DNA of 6,852 bases from an uncultured Gammaproteobacteria bacterium (GTDB lineage Bacteria; Pseudomonadota; Gammaproteobacteria; SZUA-140), in assembly GCA_945787585.1 (NCBI GenBank), contig CALZIG010000155.1, positions 1 to 6,852 of the forward strand, written 5' to 3'. The notes below the pieces were generated by a model that had not been told where the DNA came from, did no database searches, and saw nothing but the letters and a program-made list of their open reading frames with translations. Within the stretch, counting starts at the first letter, position 1, and each line of letters starts with the position of its first letter. The translations under genes were made by a program, and so were the position numbers. This document shows, piece after piece, positions 1-6,852 of this stretch.

Positions 1-122
1 AAATAAATTTCAATTAAAAACAATTACTTATTATTCACTTACAACCTTGTTTATATTTAAATATTTTTACCCACACAAATTATTAGGATCAATAAGGCCT
101 AAAAGGGTAATTGCCTAAGCCC
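1..122 (-). other. A+T-rich intergenic region downstream of nlpD
   Basis: No gene is supported here. Composition drops to about 24% G+C over bases 1-120 (29 of 120 by count), far below the adjacent genes. No hairpin with a T-run following nlpD is convincing; only short GC stems (AGGC/GCCT) occur near 97-118. By synteny the next minus-strand gene beyond the left edge would be rpoS, and this stretch would be part of its leader, but that gene is not visible. Confidence 0.5.
50..78 (-). promoter_or_regulatory. candidate sigma-70-type promoter pointing out of the left edge
   Basis: On the minus strand TTGTGT (73-78) and TATAAA (50-55) are separated by exactly 17 bp. The -10 matches the consensus at 5 of 6 positions and the -35 at 3 of 6. 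It could drive the gene left of the window, expected to be rpoS. In such A+T-rich DNA chance matches are common, so this is only a candidate. Confidence 0.3.
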
Positions 123-851
123 CTACTTCTTGGGTAAATAACGCAAAGGATCAACAGGCTGACCATTAAAACGAATCTCAAAATGCAGCATGACGCGATC
201 ACTACCACTTCTCCCCATGGTGGCAACCGGCTGTCCTTGCTTCACTAAGTCACCCTCTTTCACCAGTAGTTTATCATTGTGCGCATAGGCACTTAGATAG
301 CTCTCGTTATGCTTAATGATTAATAAATTACCATAGTAAGAGAGCCCATTACCGCTATAGACCACCTTACCTCTGGCCGCAGCACGTACCGACGCCCCTT
401 CCTGTCCACCAATATCAACCCCTTTACGATCGATCTTTTTTGCGGAAAAAGTTCTTAGCAATGCGCCATCAGTAGGCCACCCCCAGATCACAGGCCCCGG
501 ATTTTCTGCCAGCGATTTCTGCTGAACCTGTGGTTCACTTTTACGGTTTGAGCGTTGACTTGTTGTCACCGGCGTACGTTTATGCACTTGATCTTTGTGA
601 CGTGCGGACTGAAGCAGCGCAGGGTTTGATTGATTCAGTGGCGGTGCAATCCGTAGTACCTGACCTTCGTGAATGACATAAGGCGCTTCCAGTTTATTCC
701 ACGCTGCCAGCTGTTTAGCATCCTGACCATAGCGCCAGCCGATTGAATAGAGCGAATCGCCCTGCTGCACTTTATAATGAACCAACGAGCCACAAGCACT
801 GAACAATAGTGTTAAACAGGCCAGAAAAACTGTTGTTAGATGATTGCGCAT
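123..851 (-). CDS. nlpD: NlpD-like lipoprotein, LysM plus degenerate LytM/M23 domain (amidase activator)
   Basis: 242-residue predicted lipoprotein. A hydrophobic signal (about 5-17) ends in a lipobox FSAC with lipidated C20; phenylalanine at -3 is less common than leucine. A LysM peptidoglycan-binding domain follows (about 24-70, GDSLYSIGWRYG), then a polar Q/K/R-rich linker (about 72-118) and a C-terminal M23 domain (about 120-240). Two zinc ligands of active M23 peptidases are missing: the HxxxD position reads RKGVD (R142 for H, D146 kept) and HxH reads MLH (M221 for the first H, H223 kept). H191 in YAHND is kept. E. coli NlpD is degenerate in the same way and activates the amidase AmiC during cell separation, so the same role is inferred. 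The gene is shorter than E. coli NlpD (about 379 residues) because of a shorter linker. No Shine-Dalgarno is visible. In E. coli, rpoS promoters lie inside nlpD. Confidence 0.93.
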   Translation of the reverse strand: MRNHLTTVFLACLTLLFSACGSLVHYKVQQGDSLYSIGWRYGQDAKQLAAWNKLEAPYVIHEGQVLRIAPPLNQSNPALLQSARHKDQVHKRTPVTTSQRSNRKSEPQVQQKSLAENPGPVIWGWPTDGALLRTFSAKKIDRKGVDIGGQEGASVRAAARGKVVYSGNGLSYYGNLLIIKHNESYLSAYAHNDKLLVKEGDLVKQGQPVATMGRSGSDRVMLHFEIRFNGQPVDPLRYLPKK

Positions 852-873
852 ACTACATTAGTAGCGGTAACGC

Positions 874-1455
874 TCAACTGAACTTAACGACGGCATAGGC
901 AACTGCGGCAATAATAACCACCGCCCAACCGATACGATCAATATAGGCGCGCAGTGCCTTCTCCATGCGCTCGCCGCCCCAATAGATGAGGCCCGCGACC
1001 ATAAAAAAACGTAACCCACGCCCGATGACCGAACAGAGCAGAAATGGTAAAAATGCCATCGACACTGCACCCGCCGTGAGCGTAAAAATTTTATATGGGA
1101 TCGGTGAAAACCCAGCAATGAAGACCACCCACACACCCCATTCCGCAAACCATGCTACCGCTGTTTCGTAATGCGCCCAGTAGTGGGTCTCCTGAATCAA
1201 AGGGGCAATCGCATCAAAGGCAAAATAGCCGATCAAGTAACCAAACACGCCGCCAAGGGCCGACGCAATGGTGGTGATCGACGCATAAAACCAGGCACGG
1301 GAACGCTGTGCGAGCACCATCGGTGCCAGCATCGCATCCGGTGGAATTGGAAAAAATGAGGATTCGGCAAAGCTCAGGGCCGAAAGATAATAAGGTGACC
1401 TCGGGTGTGCTGCCCAGACCATCACCTTGTCATATAGATAGCTGAACAATTTCAT
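874..1455 (-). CDS. yqaA: YqaA family membrane protein (DedA/VTT domain)
   Basis: 193-residue inner-membrane protein of the DedA/VTT (SNARE-associated Golgi) superfamily, YqaA branch. Some DedA proteins act in lipid-carrier recycling or membrane homeostasis; the specific role of YqaA is not established and I assign none. Visible features are the acidic-proline motif FAESSFFPIPPD (29-40), a hydrophobic helix pair around 56-84, the GFSPIPYK re-entrant loop motif (115-122), GRGLRFF (145-151) and a last membrane helix at about 176-190. K122 stands where many classical DedA proteins carry arginine. The start MKLFSYLYDKV fits the family, though no Shine-Dalgarno is seen in the 10 bp after pcm. nlpD starts 22 bp downstream. 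Placement between pcm and nlpD recurs in several gammaproteobacteria that lack the E. coli arrangement. Confidence 0.9.
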   Translation of the reverse strand: MKLFSYLYDKVMVWAAHPRSPYYLSALSFAESSFFPIPPDAMLAPMVLAQRSRAWFYASITTIASALGGVFGYLIGYFAFDAIAPLIQETHYWAHYETAVAWFAEWGVWVVFIAGFSPIPYKIFTLTAGAVSMAFLPFLLCSVIGRGLRFFMVAGLIYWGGERMEKALRAYIDRIGWAVVIIAAVAYAVVKFS

Positions 1456-1465
1456 TATTGGATGA

Positions 1466-2125
1466 TTATGTTTTCTGTCCGCTTAACATCGGCACAAAAC
1501 TCACCTGTTCAATAAACGCCTCTTCAACCCCTTCATGCGTACGTGTATAGAGCATCAGGCGCTGCATCCCCTGCTTGCCAATCGGGATGATGAGGCGCCC
1601 ACCGATGTTCAACTGCTCCAGTAACGGCATGGGCACTTCCACCGGCGCTGCGGTGGCGATAATGCCATCATAAGGGCCATACTGCGACCACCCCTCTGTG
1701 CCATCATCAAATTTGAGACGTATATTGCGCAGCTTAAGCGTTTCAAAGCGTGCGCGAGCCTGTTTTAACAGCCCCTCAATGCGCTCTACACTATAGACCT
1801 CTTTGACCAACAAAGAGAGAATCGCCGCCTGATAGCCGGAACCCGTGCCGATCTCCAGCACTTTAGTCAGCGGACCACTCATGAGTAATGCTTCTGTCAT
1901 CCGCGCCACAATATAAGGCTGCGATATCGTTTGGCCATAACCAATCGGCAGCGCCGAGTCTTCATAGGCACGGCTGGCAAGTGCCTCATCGACAAAGATA
2001 TGGCGCGGCGTGGCACGCATCGCCTCCAGCACTTCTTGACTGCTGATCCCTTCTCTTTCAAGCCGCGTGATCAAGCGATCATGCGTGCGCTGTGAGGTCA
2101 TCCCAATACCCTGATGCCGTGACAT
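1466..2125 (-). CDS. pcm: protein-L-isoaspartate O-methyltransferase
   Basis: Cytoplasmic repair enzyme that uses S-adenosylmethionine to methylate L-isoaspartyl residues in aged proteins so that they can revert to aspartate. The SAM-binding glycine loop VLEIGTGSGYQ is at 89-99, the acidic residue after it is E114 in SVERI, and the family-specific ALPIGYGQTISQP is at 58-70. YDGIIATAAP (152-161) and GGRLIIPIG (175-183) are later methyltransferase motifs. The annotated start makes 219 residues and overlaps surE by one base (TAATG), suggesting coupled translation. A second in-frame ATG (2099-2101, M9, beginning MTSQRTHDRLI) gives 211 residues, nearer the E. coli length, and has AGGG 7 nt upstream. 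The downstream yqaA gene starts 10 bp after the stop. Confidence 0.96.
   Translation of the reverse strand: MSRHQGIGMTSQRTHDRLITRLEREGISSQEVLEAMRATPRHIFVDEALASRAYEDSALPIGYGQTISQPYIVARMTEALLMSGPLTKVLEIGTGSGYQAAILSLLVKEVYSVERIEGLLKQARARFETLKLRNIRLKFDDGTEGWSQYGPYDGIIATAAPVEVPMPLLEQLNIGGRLIIPIGKQGMQRLMLYTRTHEGVEEAFIEQVSFVPMLSGQKT
2109..2112 (-). promoter_or_regulatory. possible ribosome binding site for an internal pcm start (AGGG)
   Basis: On the minus strand AGGG lies 7 nt before the ATG at 2099-2101 (codon 9 of the longer pcm frame). The first ATG, overlapping the surE stop, has only a weak TGGA-like match upstream. This site makes the shorter start credible but does not decide it. Confidence 0.4.
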
Positions 2126-2877
2126 TAGTGTTCCAGCCTTTGCGCCCAGTCACGCACGGTATCGAGCAAGCGGTGATTGGTAAGGTCTACCTGTAACGGG
2201 GTGATCGAAACAAAACCTTCGTTGATCGCATGAAAATCCGTGCCAGGTCCGGCATCCTGTTCGCCGCCGGCGGGACCGATCCAGTAAATGTCACGACCGC
2301 GCGGGTCCTGTTCACGGATAACCGCCTCGGCCTTATGTCGATGGCCAAGGCGAGTCACCTTGAAACCGGCGAGTTGCTCCCACGGAAGATCAGGCACATT
2401 TATATTAAGGATGGTATTGCCATCAAGTGGCGCATCACGCAACTGCACCACGAGCTTTTGTGCAACACGCGCTGCTGTTTCAAAATAGGTCGCGTTGTGA
2501 CTGGTCAATGAAATCGCAATCGTTGGCAAACCCAGAAAACGTCCTTCCATCGCTGCCGCTACGGTACCGGAATAAAGCACATCATCACCGAGATTGGCGC
2601 CGTTATTGATACCGGAGACCACCATATCTGGCTCTTCCTGTAGTAATCCTGTGATGGCGAGATGAACGCAATCTGTTGGCGTACCATTGATTGAATAGAA
2701 GCCGTTCTCGGCACGCGTAACGCGCAGTGGCTGGTCGAGCGTCAGGGAGTTGCTGGCGCCGCTGCGGTCTCGATCCGGGGCGACCACGGTAGTCTCCGCC
2801 ATCTCAGCAAGGGCACGATTGAGATGAATAATACCAGTTGCCTGATAGCCATCATCGTTACTGATTAGAATATGCAT
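2125..2877 (-). CDS. surE: 5'/3'-nucleotidase SurE
   Basis: 250-residue cytoplasmic metal-dependent phosphatase. Family members remove phosphate from 5'- and 3'-nucleoside monophosphates and can degrade short polyphosphate; E. coli mutants survive stationary phase poorly. The protein starts at the canonical [10 protein letters not shown], giving metal ligands D8 and D9. S39 lies in PDRDRSGAS, the asparagine of [10 protein letters not shown] (N91) would be the fourth ligand, and GTPTDC (65-70) and [11 protein letters not shown] (102-112) are further signatures. Length is normal (about 250). No good Shine-Dalgarno is seen: the bases just before ATG read TAAAGAG, directly adjacent. Its TAA stop overlaps the pcm ATG as TAATG. 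In E. coli truD precedes surE; here the upstream neighbour is nuoN, 131 bp away. Confidence 0.97.
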   Translation of the reverse strand: MHILISNDDGYQATGIIHLNRALAEMAETTVVAPDRDRSGASNSLTLDQPLRVTRAENGFYSINGTPTDCVHLAITGLLQEEPDMVVSGINNGANLGDDVLYSGTVAAAMEGRFLGLPTIAISLTSHNATYFETAARVAQKLVVQLRDAPLDGNTILNINVPDLPWEQLAGFKVTRLGHRHKAEAVIREQDPRGRDIYWIGPAGGEQDAGPGTDFHAINEGFVSITPLQVDLTNHRLLDTVRDWAQRLEH

Positions 2878-3008
2878 CTCTTTACATCACTCAAACAGGA
2901 TCACAGACAAACCACAATATTAGAACAGTGAGGTAAGCTTAACTGGTATGCGGATATTGTTACAATCACGACCCTGCTATGAACCGTGGACGATGGTGCC
3001 TGCGCCAG
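2878..3008 (-). other. intergenic region between nuoN and surE
   Basis: 131 bp without a supported gene. On the minus strand I see no GC-rich hairpin followed by a T-run, so no classical Rho-independent terminator for nuo. There is an 11-bp inverted repeat, ATTGTTACAAT (2956-2966). Possible promoter hexamers, such as TAATAT about 60 bp before surE or TTGTAA further upstream, lack well-matched partners. The stretch may hold the surE promoter or may simply be read through from nuo. Confidence 0.5.
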
Positions 3009-4448
3009 TTATGCCAGCACAGCAGTACATAGTGCAATCAGTCCTGTCGGATAGATGCCCAGAAATAATATTAACAGGCCATTAGCACTCATTACGGCAC
3101 GCATGTCGTATGCGCTGCTGATAGGTGTATTATCTACCGCGTCATCGAAATACATATATTTGATCACACGTAGATAGTAAAAGGCACCGATGACAGAGAA
3201 CACAACCGCAAGCACGGCCAACCATACCAGTCCGGTATCAACCACCGCGCTCAATACCGCCAGTTTGGCATAAAAACCGACGGTGGGTGGCACACCTGCC
3301 ATCGAGAACATCACAATCAACATCATACCCGCAAACCATGGGCTACGTTGATTGAGCCCCTTGAAGTCTTCCAGTTTGTCGGCCTCAAAGCCGTTACGGC
3401 TCAACAGTATGATCATGCCGAAACCCGCTAGTGACATCAATGTATAGGCGATCACATAGAACATCGCCGCTGAATAGCCACTACTGGTGCCGGCAATAAT
3501 ACCCAACAGCAGAAAACCCACATGCGAAATCGTTGAATAGGCAAGCATCCGTTTGATGTTGGTCTGCGCAATCGCAATCACATTACCCGCGATGATCGAG
3601 AGCACCGCGAGGATAATCAACATATCCTGCCAGTGGTCAATCAGACCACCCAGTCCTTCGACGAGCAGACGCATCAACATTGCAAAGGCGGCAATCTTTG
3701 GCGCGGCAGTGATGAAGAGTGTAATCGCCGTCGGTGCGCCGTGATAGACATCGGGCACCCACATATGGAATGGCACGGCACCGAGTTTGAATGCGAGCCC
3801 AATAATGATAAAGACCAGCGCAAACTTCAGCACGATGTCATCACTCGACCCCTGCTGAATGAATGAGGCAATCGCGGTGTGATCCAGTGAGCCCGTCGCG
3901 CCATAAAGCATCGACATACCGTAGAGCAACATGCCAGATGCGATCGCACCAAGCACGAAGTACTTCATTGCTGCCTCAGAGGCAACATCCGAATCGCGGT
4001 TAAGAGCGACCATGGCGTACATAGCAAGCGACAGGACCTCAAGCCCGAGGTAGATCACCAACAGATTATTGGCCGACACCATCACCATCATGCCCAGCAC
4101 CGCGAACAGCGCCAGCACAAAATATTCACCCTTGAACAGGCCACGCTCAATCAGGTATTCGCGTGAGTAGATAAAGACTATCGCGGTGCTGAGGTAGATA
4201 AAGAGCTTAAGCACGGTGCCCATGCCATCATTCACAAACATCCCACCAAAGGTGTATTCTGGCACTGAACTCTGCACGATGACAGAGAGCACCGCAGCAC
4301 CCAGCAATGTCGCCTGCGAAAGCAGATAGGTGATTGAACGATTTTTATCCGTCAGAAATAGATCGACCACCAGGACAACACATATCATGGTGAGCACAAA
4401 GATCTCTGGCAGTGCCGGTGCAAAATTTGGGATTTCGAAAGCCATCAT
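3009..4448 (-). CDS. nuoN: NADH-quinone oxidoreductase subunit N
   Basis: 479-residue antiporter-like subunit of complex I (E. coli NuoN is about 485), an inner-membrane protein with about 14 helices. It is the antiporter-like subunit closest to the quinone module. Visible key residues are E137 in [14 protein letters not shown]221 in [13 protein letters not shown]251 in AAPKIAAF, and K395 in [10 protein letters not shown]. The last is a lysine where NuoM has a glutamate, as is typical for NuoN. The block [15 protein letters not shown] (226-240) is the family signature. Two ATG codons stand in tandem at the start (4446-4448 and 4443-4445); either could be used, and only a weak purine stretch (AGAGA) precedes them. 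nuoN is the last gene of the nuo operon in most bacteria, and here too no further nuo gene follows. Its TAA stop is 131 bp before surE. Confidence 0.97.
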   Translation of the reverse strand: MMAFEIPNFAPALPEIFVLTMICVVLVVDLFLTDKNRSITYLLSQATLLGAAVLSVIVQSSVPEYTFGGMFVNDGMGTVLKLFIYLSTAIVFIYSREYLIERGLFKGEYFVLALFAVLGMMVMVSANNLLVIYLGLEVLSLAMYAMVALNRDSDVASEAAMKYFVLGAIASGMLLYGMSMLYGATGSLDHTAIASFIQQGSSDDIVLKFALVFIIIGLAFKLGAVPFHMWVPDVYHGAPTAITLFITAAPKIAAFAMLMRLLVEGLGGLIDHWQDMLIILAVLSIIAGNVIAIAQTNIKRMLAYSTISHVGFLLLGIIAGTSSGYSAAMFYVIAYTLMSLAGFGMIILLSRNGFEADKLEDFKGLNQRSPWFAGMMLIVMFSMAGVPPTVGFYAKLAVLSAVVDTGLVWLAVLAVVFSVIGAFYYLRVIKYMYFDDAVDNTPISSAYDMRAVMSANGLLILFLGIYPTGLIALCTAVLA

Positions 4449-4497
4449 TCTCTATCGTCTAATGTTCGTTATCAGATCGCAATAAGTACGTAATACA

Positions 4498-6006
4498 TTA
4501 AAGCTTGGATACAACAACATGCTCAAGCAGGTTGTTGACCGTTGCGTGCATTACATCAATCAGTGGCGCAGGCCACAGACCCAGTATTAATACCGCAGCT
4601 GCTAATGTGCCCAGAATCATCGCTTCACGCGCATTCAGGTCCTTCAGTTCAGCCACCTTATCATTCTTTACCTCGCCAAACAGCACTCGTTTGACCATCC
4701 ACAGGGTGTACGCCGCACCAAAAATAAGGGTCAATGCCGCAAGGAAGGCGTACCAGAAGTTGGCCTGGAATGCGCTCAGAATCACCATGAACTCGCCGAC
4801 AAAACCAGAGGTACCCGGTAGGCCTGCATTGGCCATCGCAAAAAAGAGCATCAATGCTGCAAAGACAGGCATGGTATTGGTCACACCGCCGTAGTCACTG
4901 ATGTTACGGCTATGCATACGGTCATACATCACCCCGACACAGAGGAACATCGCGCCCGATATAAAGCCGTGCGAAACCATCTGTACCAGTGCCCCCTCTA
5001 CGCCCAACACCGCGCCCTGAATAGAGCCAGTCTTCTCAAAGATGGTGAACACCAGGAAGAAACCGAGCGTCACAAACCCCATGTGTGCAATCGATGAATA
5101 GGCGATCAGTTTCTTCATATCTTCCTGCACCAGCGCGACGAATGCGATGTAAACAATCGCAACCAGTGACATCAGAATAATCAACCAGTCGAGTTCGAAA
5201 CTCGCGTCCGGCACAATCGGCATCATGAAGCGCACAAAACCGTACGCGCCAAGCTTCAGCATAATAGCCGCCAGAATCACGGAGCCACCTGTCGGCGCCT
5301 CAACATGCGCATCCGGCAACCAGGTATGCACTGGCCACATCGGTACTTTGACTGCGAAGGCGATCAGGAACGCGAAGAATATGAGTATTTGCGCCTCAAT
5401 GCCAATTTTAAGTGCGTGAAAATCGAGAATCGCAAAACTTTTGTCTGCCTGAAAATAGAGATAGAGCAGCGCGACTAATAGAAAGACCGAGCCAAAAAAG
5501 GTGTAAAGGAAGAACTTGATCGTGGCATAAACACGACGTGGACCACCCCAGACACCGATGACAATAAACATCGGGATCAGCATCGCCTCCCAGAACACAT
5601 AGAAGAGCACTGAATCAAGCGCTGCAAAGACACCAATCATCATCCCTTCCATAATCAGGAAGGCCGCCATGTACTGCGCGACACGATCTTTGATCACTTC
5701 CCAGCCAGCAGCCACAACGAATATGGTTGAAAATGCCGTCAGCAGAATCAATGGCATTGAAATACCGTCGACACCGAGGTGGTAGTTGATATTAAACGTC
5801 GGTATCCAGCTCGCCATCTCGACAAACTGCATCTCATGCGTACTGTTATCAAAACTGAAAAAGAGCGGCAGTGATACCAGGAAAGTGACAGCCGAGACCG
5901 CTAATGCCATCCAACGGATATTGGCATCAGTCGTGTGTCGACTCGCGGCAAGCACCGCTAGTCCACCCAATATGGGTAACCAGATTACTAGACTAAGCAG
6001 TGGCAA
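4498..6006 (-). CDS. nuoM: NADH-quinone oxidoreductase subunit M
   Basis: 502-residue antiporter-like subunit of complex I, close to the usual length of about 500. It is a polytopic inner-membrane protein with about 14 predicted helices and one proton channel. Expected key residues are present: E140 in VFWEAMLIPM (equivalent to E. coli E144), K220 in FAVKVPMWPVHTWLPDAH, K251 in IMLKLGAYG, and E405 in GFVGEFMVI. The PVHTWLPDAHVEAPTGGS block (225-242) is the family signature. The start codon is TTG (6004-6006): a perfect GGAGG lies 9 nt upstream, no in-frame ATG or GTG occurs before the upstream TAA stop, and the N-terminus PLLSLVIWLPILGG matches the usual NuoM start. It sits between nuoL and nuoN in the standard order; nuoN begins 49 bp after its TAA stop. 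Confidence 0.97.
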   Translation of the reverse strand: MPLLSLVIWLPILGGLAVLAASRHTTDANIRWMALAVSAVTFLVSLPLFFSFDNSTHEMQFVEMASWIPTFNINYHLGVDGISMPLILLTAFSTIFVVAAGWEVIKDRVAQYMAAFLIMEGMMIGVFAALDSVLFYVFWEAMLIPMFIVIGVWGGPRRVYATIKFFLYTFFGSVFLLVALLYLYFQADKSFAILDFHALKIGIEAQILIFFAFLIAFAVKVPMWPVHTWLPDAHVEAPTGGSVILAAIMLKLGAYGFVRFMMPIVPDASFELDWLIILMSLVAIVYIAFVALVQEDMKKLIAYSSIAHMGFVTLGFFLVFTIFEKTGSIQGAVLGVEGALVQMVSHGFISGAMFLCVGVMYDRMHSRNISDYGGVTNTMPVFAALMLFFAMANAGLPGTSGFVGEFMVILSAFQANFWYAFLAALTLIFGAAYTLWMVKRVLFGEVKNDKVAELKDLNAREAMILGTLAAAVLILGLWPAPLIDVMHATVNNLLEHVVVSKL

Positions 6007-6015
6007 GCTGAATAT

Positions 6016-6020
6016 CCTCC
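6016..6020 (-). promoter_or_regulatory. ribosome binding site of nuoM (GGAGG)
   Basis: Reading the minus strand, GGAGG is followed by 9 nt and then TTG. It is the strongest Shine-Dalgarno sequence I saw upstream of any start in the window, and it fixes the unusual TTG start of nuoM. Confidence 0.85.
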
Positions 6021-6043
6021 GATATTTCCATTATTATTATTTC

Positions 6044-6852
6044 TTAAACTATTACAAACAGGGTTAACAACACCACAAGCCCGAGAATCATCGCGAAGGC
6101 GTAGTGATAGAGATAACCTGTTTGGGTATAACGTGCAACACTTGCGAACCAGCCAACCAGGTTGGCACTCCCATTCACAACATAACCATCGATCAATTTA
6201 GCATCACCAGTCTTCGAAAGGACATTGCCAATCTTACGACTCCCTGCTGCAAAGACCTTGTCATTAAAATCGTCGCAACCATAGTTACGGTCCAGCAGTT
6301 TAAACAGCGGTAAACACTGCTGCTTAAAGAAAGCAGCCAGATCAGGGCGTCGCATATAGATAAACCAGGCACAACCCAGCCCCGCTATCGAAAACCAGAA
6401 TGCTGGCGTCAACAGACCGTGTACGATAAAACCACCCGCGCTGGTAAAACTAGCGCCCAGTTGAGCAAGCACATCGTGCTCTTCGTAGACCACAATAGAA
6501 TCCCCAAAGTAGTCGCCAAAGAGAACATCACCAACGGTCATATAACCAATCACCAAACTTGGTATCGCCAGCAGAATCAACGGCACGGTAACGACCCACG
6601 GCGATTCACGCAGATGCTCACGAGTGTGGTCATCCATGCGCTCTTTGCCATGGAATACCAAAAAGAACATGCGAAAACTATACAGCGCGGTGATAAAGAC
6701 ACCGATCAATACTGCAGCATAGGCAAATGTCGCGCCTGGAATTGTAGAGGCATGTACGGCTTCGATAATCGCATCTTTCGAGAAAAACCCGGAGGTCCCT
6801 GGAAAACCGATCAGTGCCAGCGATCCGATCAACGCTGTCCAGTAAGTGATCG
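6044..6852 (-). CDS. nuoL: NADH-quinone oxidoreductase subunit L, C-terminal part (5' end outside window)
   Basis: This is the C-terminal 268 residues of the largest antiporter-like proton-pumping subunit of complex I, an inner-membrane protein of about 600 residues in the family. The reading frame stays open to the right edge, so the start lies outside; the apparent TTG at 6830-6832 is an internal leucine codon, because the frame continues upstream with ITYWTA, which fits the family. The first visible part carries ALIGFPGTSGFFSKD, whose FSKD lysine matches the conserved lysine of the last proton half-channel. Hydrophobic segments follow around 6640-6760, 6530-6600 and 6350-6420. Next comes a polar stretch with the family-typical spaced D, VNG and QTG residues (about 6110-6330), the region that forms the long lateral helix lying along NuoM and NuoN. 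A last membrane segment ends at the TAA. The nuoM start follows after 37 bp, so the two are surely co-transcribed. Confidence 0.97.
   Translation of the reverse strand, partial: ITYWTALIGSLALIGFPGTSGFFSKDAIIEAVHASTIPGATFAYAAVLIGVFITALYSFRMFFLVFHGKERMDDHTREHLRESPWVVTVPLILLAIPSLVIGYMTVGDVLFGDYFGDSIVVYEEHDVLAQLGASFTSAGGFIVHGLLTPAFWFSIAGLGCAWFIYMRRPDLAAFFKQQCLPLFKLLDRNYGCDDFNDKVFAAGSRKIGNVLSKTGDAKLIDGYVVNGSANLVGWFASVARYTQTGYLYHYAFAMILGLVVLLTLFVIV

Noticed and set aside
90..125. terminator after nlpD
   Set aside because: Only short AGGC/GCCT and TTAGG/CCTAA arms separated by long loops are present; no stable hairpin with a T-run.
858..1148. 96-codon minus-strand frame inside yqaA
   Set aside because: It overlaps the conserved C-terminal half of yqaA in another frame, and its composition (R, S, W, C rich) looks like a shifted reading of a membrane-protein gene.
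2230..2511. 93-codon plus-strand frame opposite surE, with neighbours at 2288-2488 and 2427-2609
   Set aside because: All are antisense to the conserved surE coding sequence and have no family features.
2878..2960. possible promoters upstream of surE (TAATAT, TTGTAA, TTGTCT/TGTAAA)
   Set aside because: Each has only one passable hexamer. The TTGTCT/TGTAAA pair would place the transcript start at the ATG itself. Not strong enough to annotate.
2940..3008. terminator after nuoN
   Set aside because: Only a 4-bp CACG/CGTG stem with a large loop and no following T-run is visible on the minus strand.
4505..4894. 129-codon plus-strand open frame opposite nuoM
   Set aside because: It lies wholly antisense to a well-supported nuoM, is rich in S/T/R/A as expected of a mirrored frame, and shows no recognisable motif.
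5786..6067. plus-strand frame spanning the nuoL-nuoM junction
   Set aside because: It is antisense to the nuoM N-terminus and the nuoL end. Its tail is low-complexity (Y/F/N) derived from the A+T-rich gap.
6830..6832. TTG as a start codon for a short nuoL-like gene
   Set aside because: The frame continues upstream to the window edge with residues matching NuoL, so this is an internal leucine codon of a gene cut by the edge.

Overview
The window is an ordinary-looking, gene-dense stretch of a gammaproteobacterial chromosome. All recognisable genes lie on the minus strand, so transcription runs from the right edge to the left. The evidence for Gammaproteobacteria is the surE-pcm-yqaA-nlpD cluster, which in this class normally leads into rpoS, together with a 14-subunit-type nuo operon ending in nuoL-nuoM-nuoN. 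Gene-level similarity to sulfur-oxidising or Chromatiales-like lineages is only an impression and cannot be settled from this sequence.

Right half (3009-6852): the 3' end of nuoL (cut by the window edge), all of nuoM and all of nuoN. These encode the three antiporter-like proton-pumping subunits in the membrane arm of NADH:quinone oxidoreductase (complex I). The gaps are short (37 and 49 bp). The charged residues expected along the proton path are present in each subunit. nuoM starts with TTG behind a perfect GGAGG.

Junction (2878-3008): 131 bp without a gene, no clear terminator and no convincing promoter. It is therefore unclear whether the following genes are read through from nuo.

Left half (123-2877): surE (survival 5'-nucleotidase), pcm (protein-L-isoaspartate O-methyltransferase, overlapping surE by one base as TAATG), a YqaA-type DedA/VTT membrane protein, and nlpD (LysM + degenerate LytM lipoprotein that would activate a cell-wall amidase). 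Spacing is -1, 10 and 22 bp, so these four form a compact operon tied to stationary-phase maintenance, damaged-protein repair and cell division.

Left edge (1-122): a strikingly A+T-rich gap (about 24% G+C in bases 1-120, against roughly half in the genes). It has a plausible sigma-70-like promoter pointing out of the window, where rpoS is expected by synteny. rpoS itself is not visible.

I found no mobile element, CRISPR array, RNA gene or undescribed system. The most useful details are start-site decisions, the nuo/surE junction and the A+T-rich leader.
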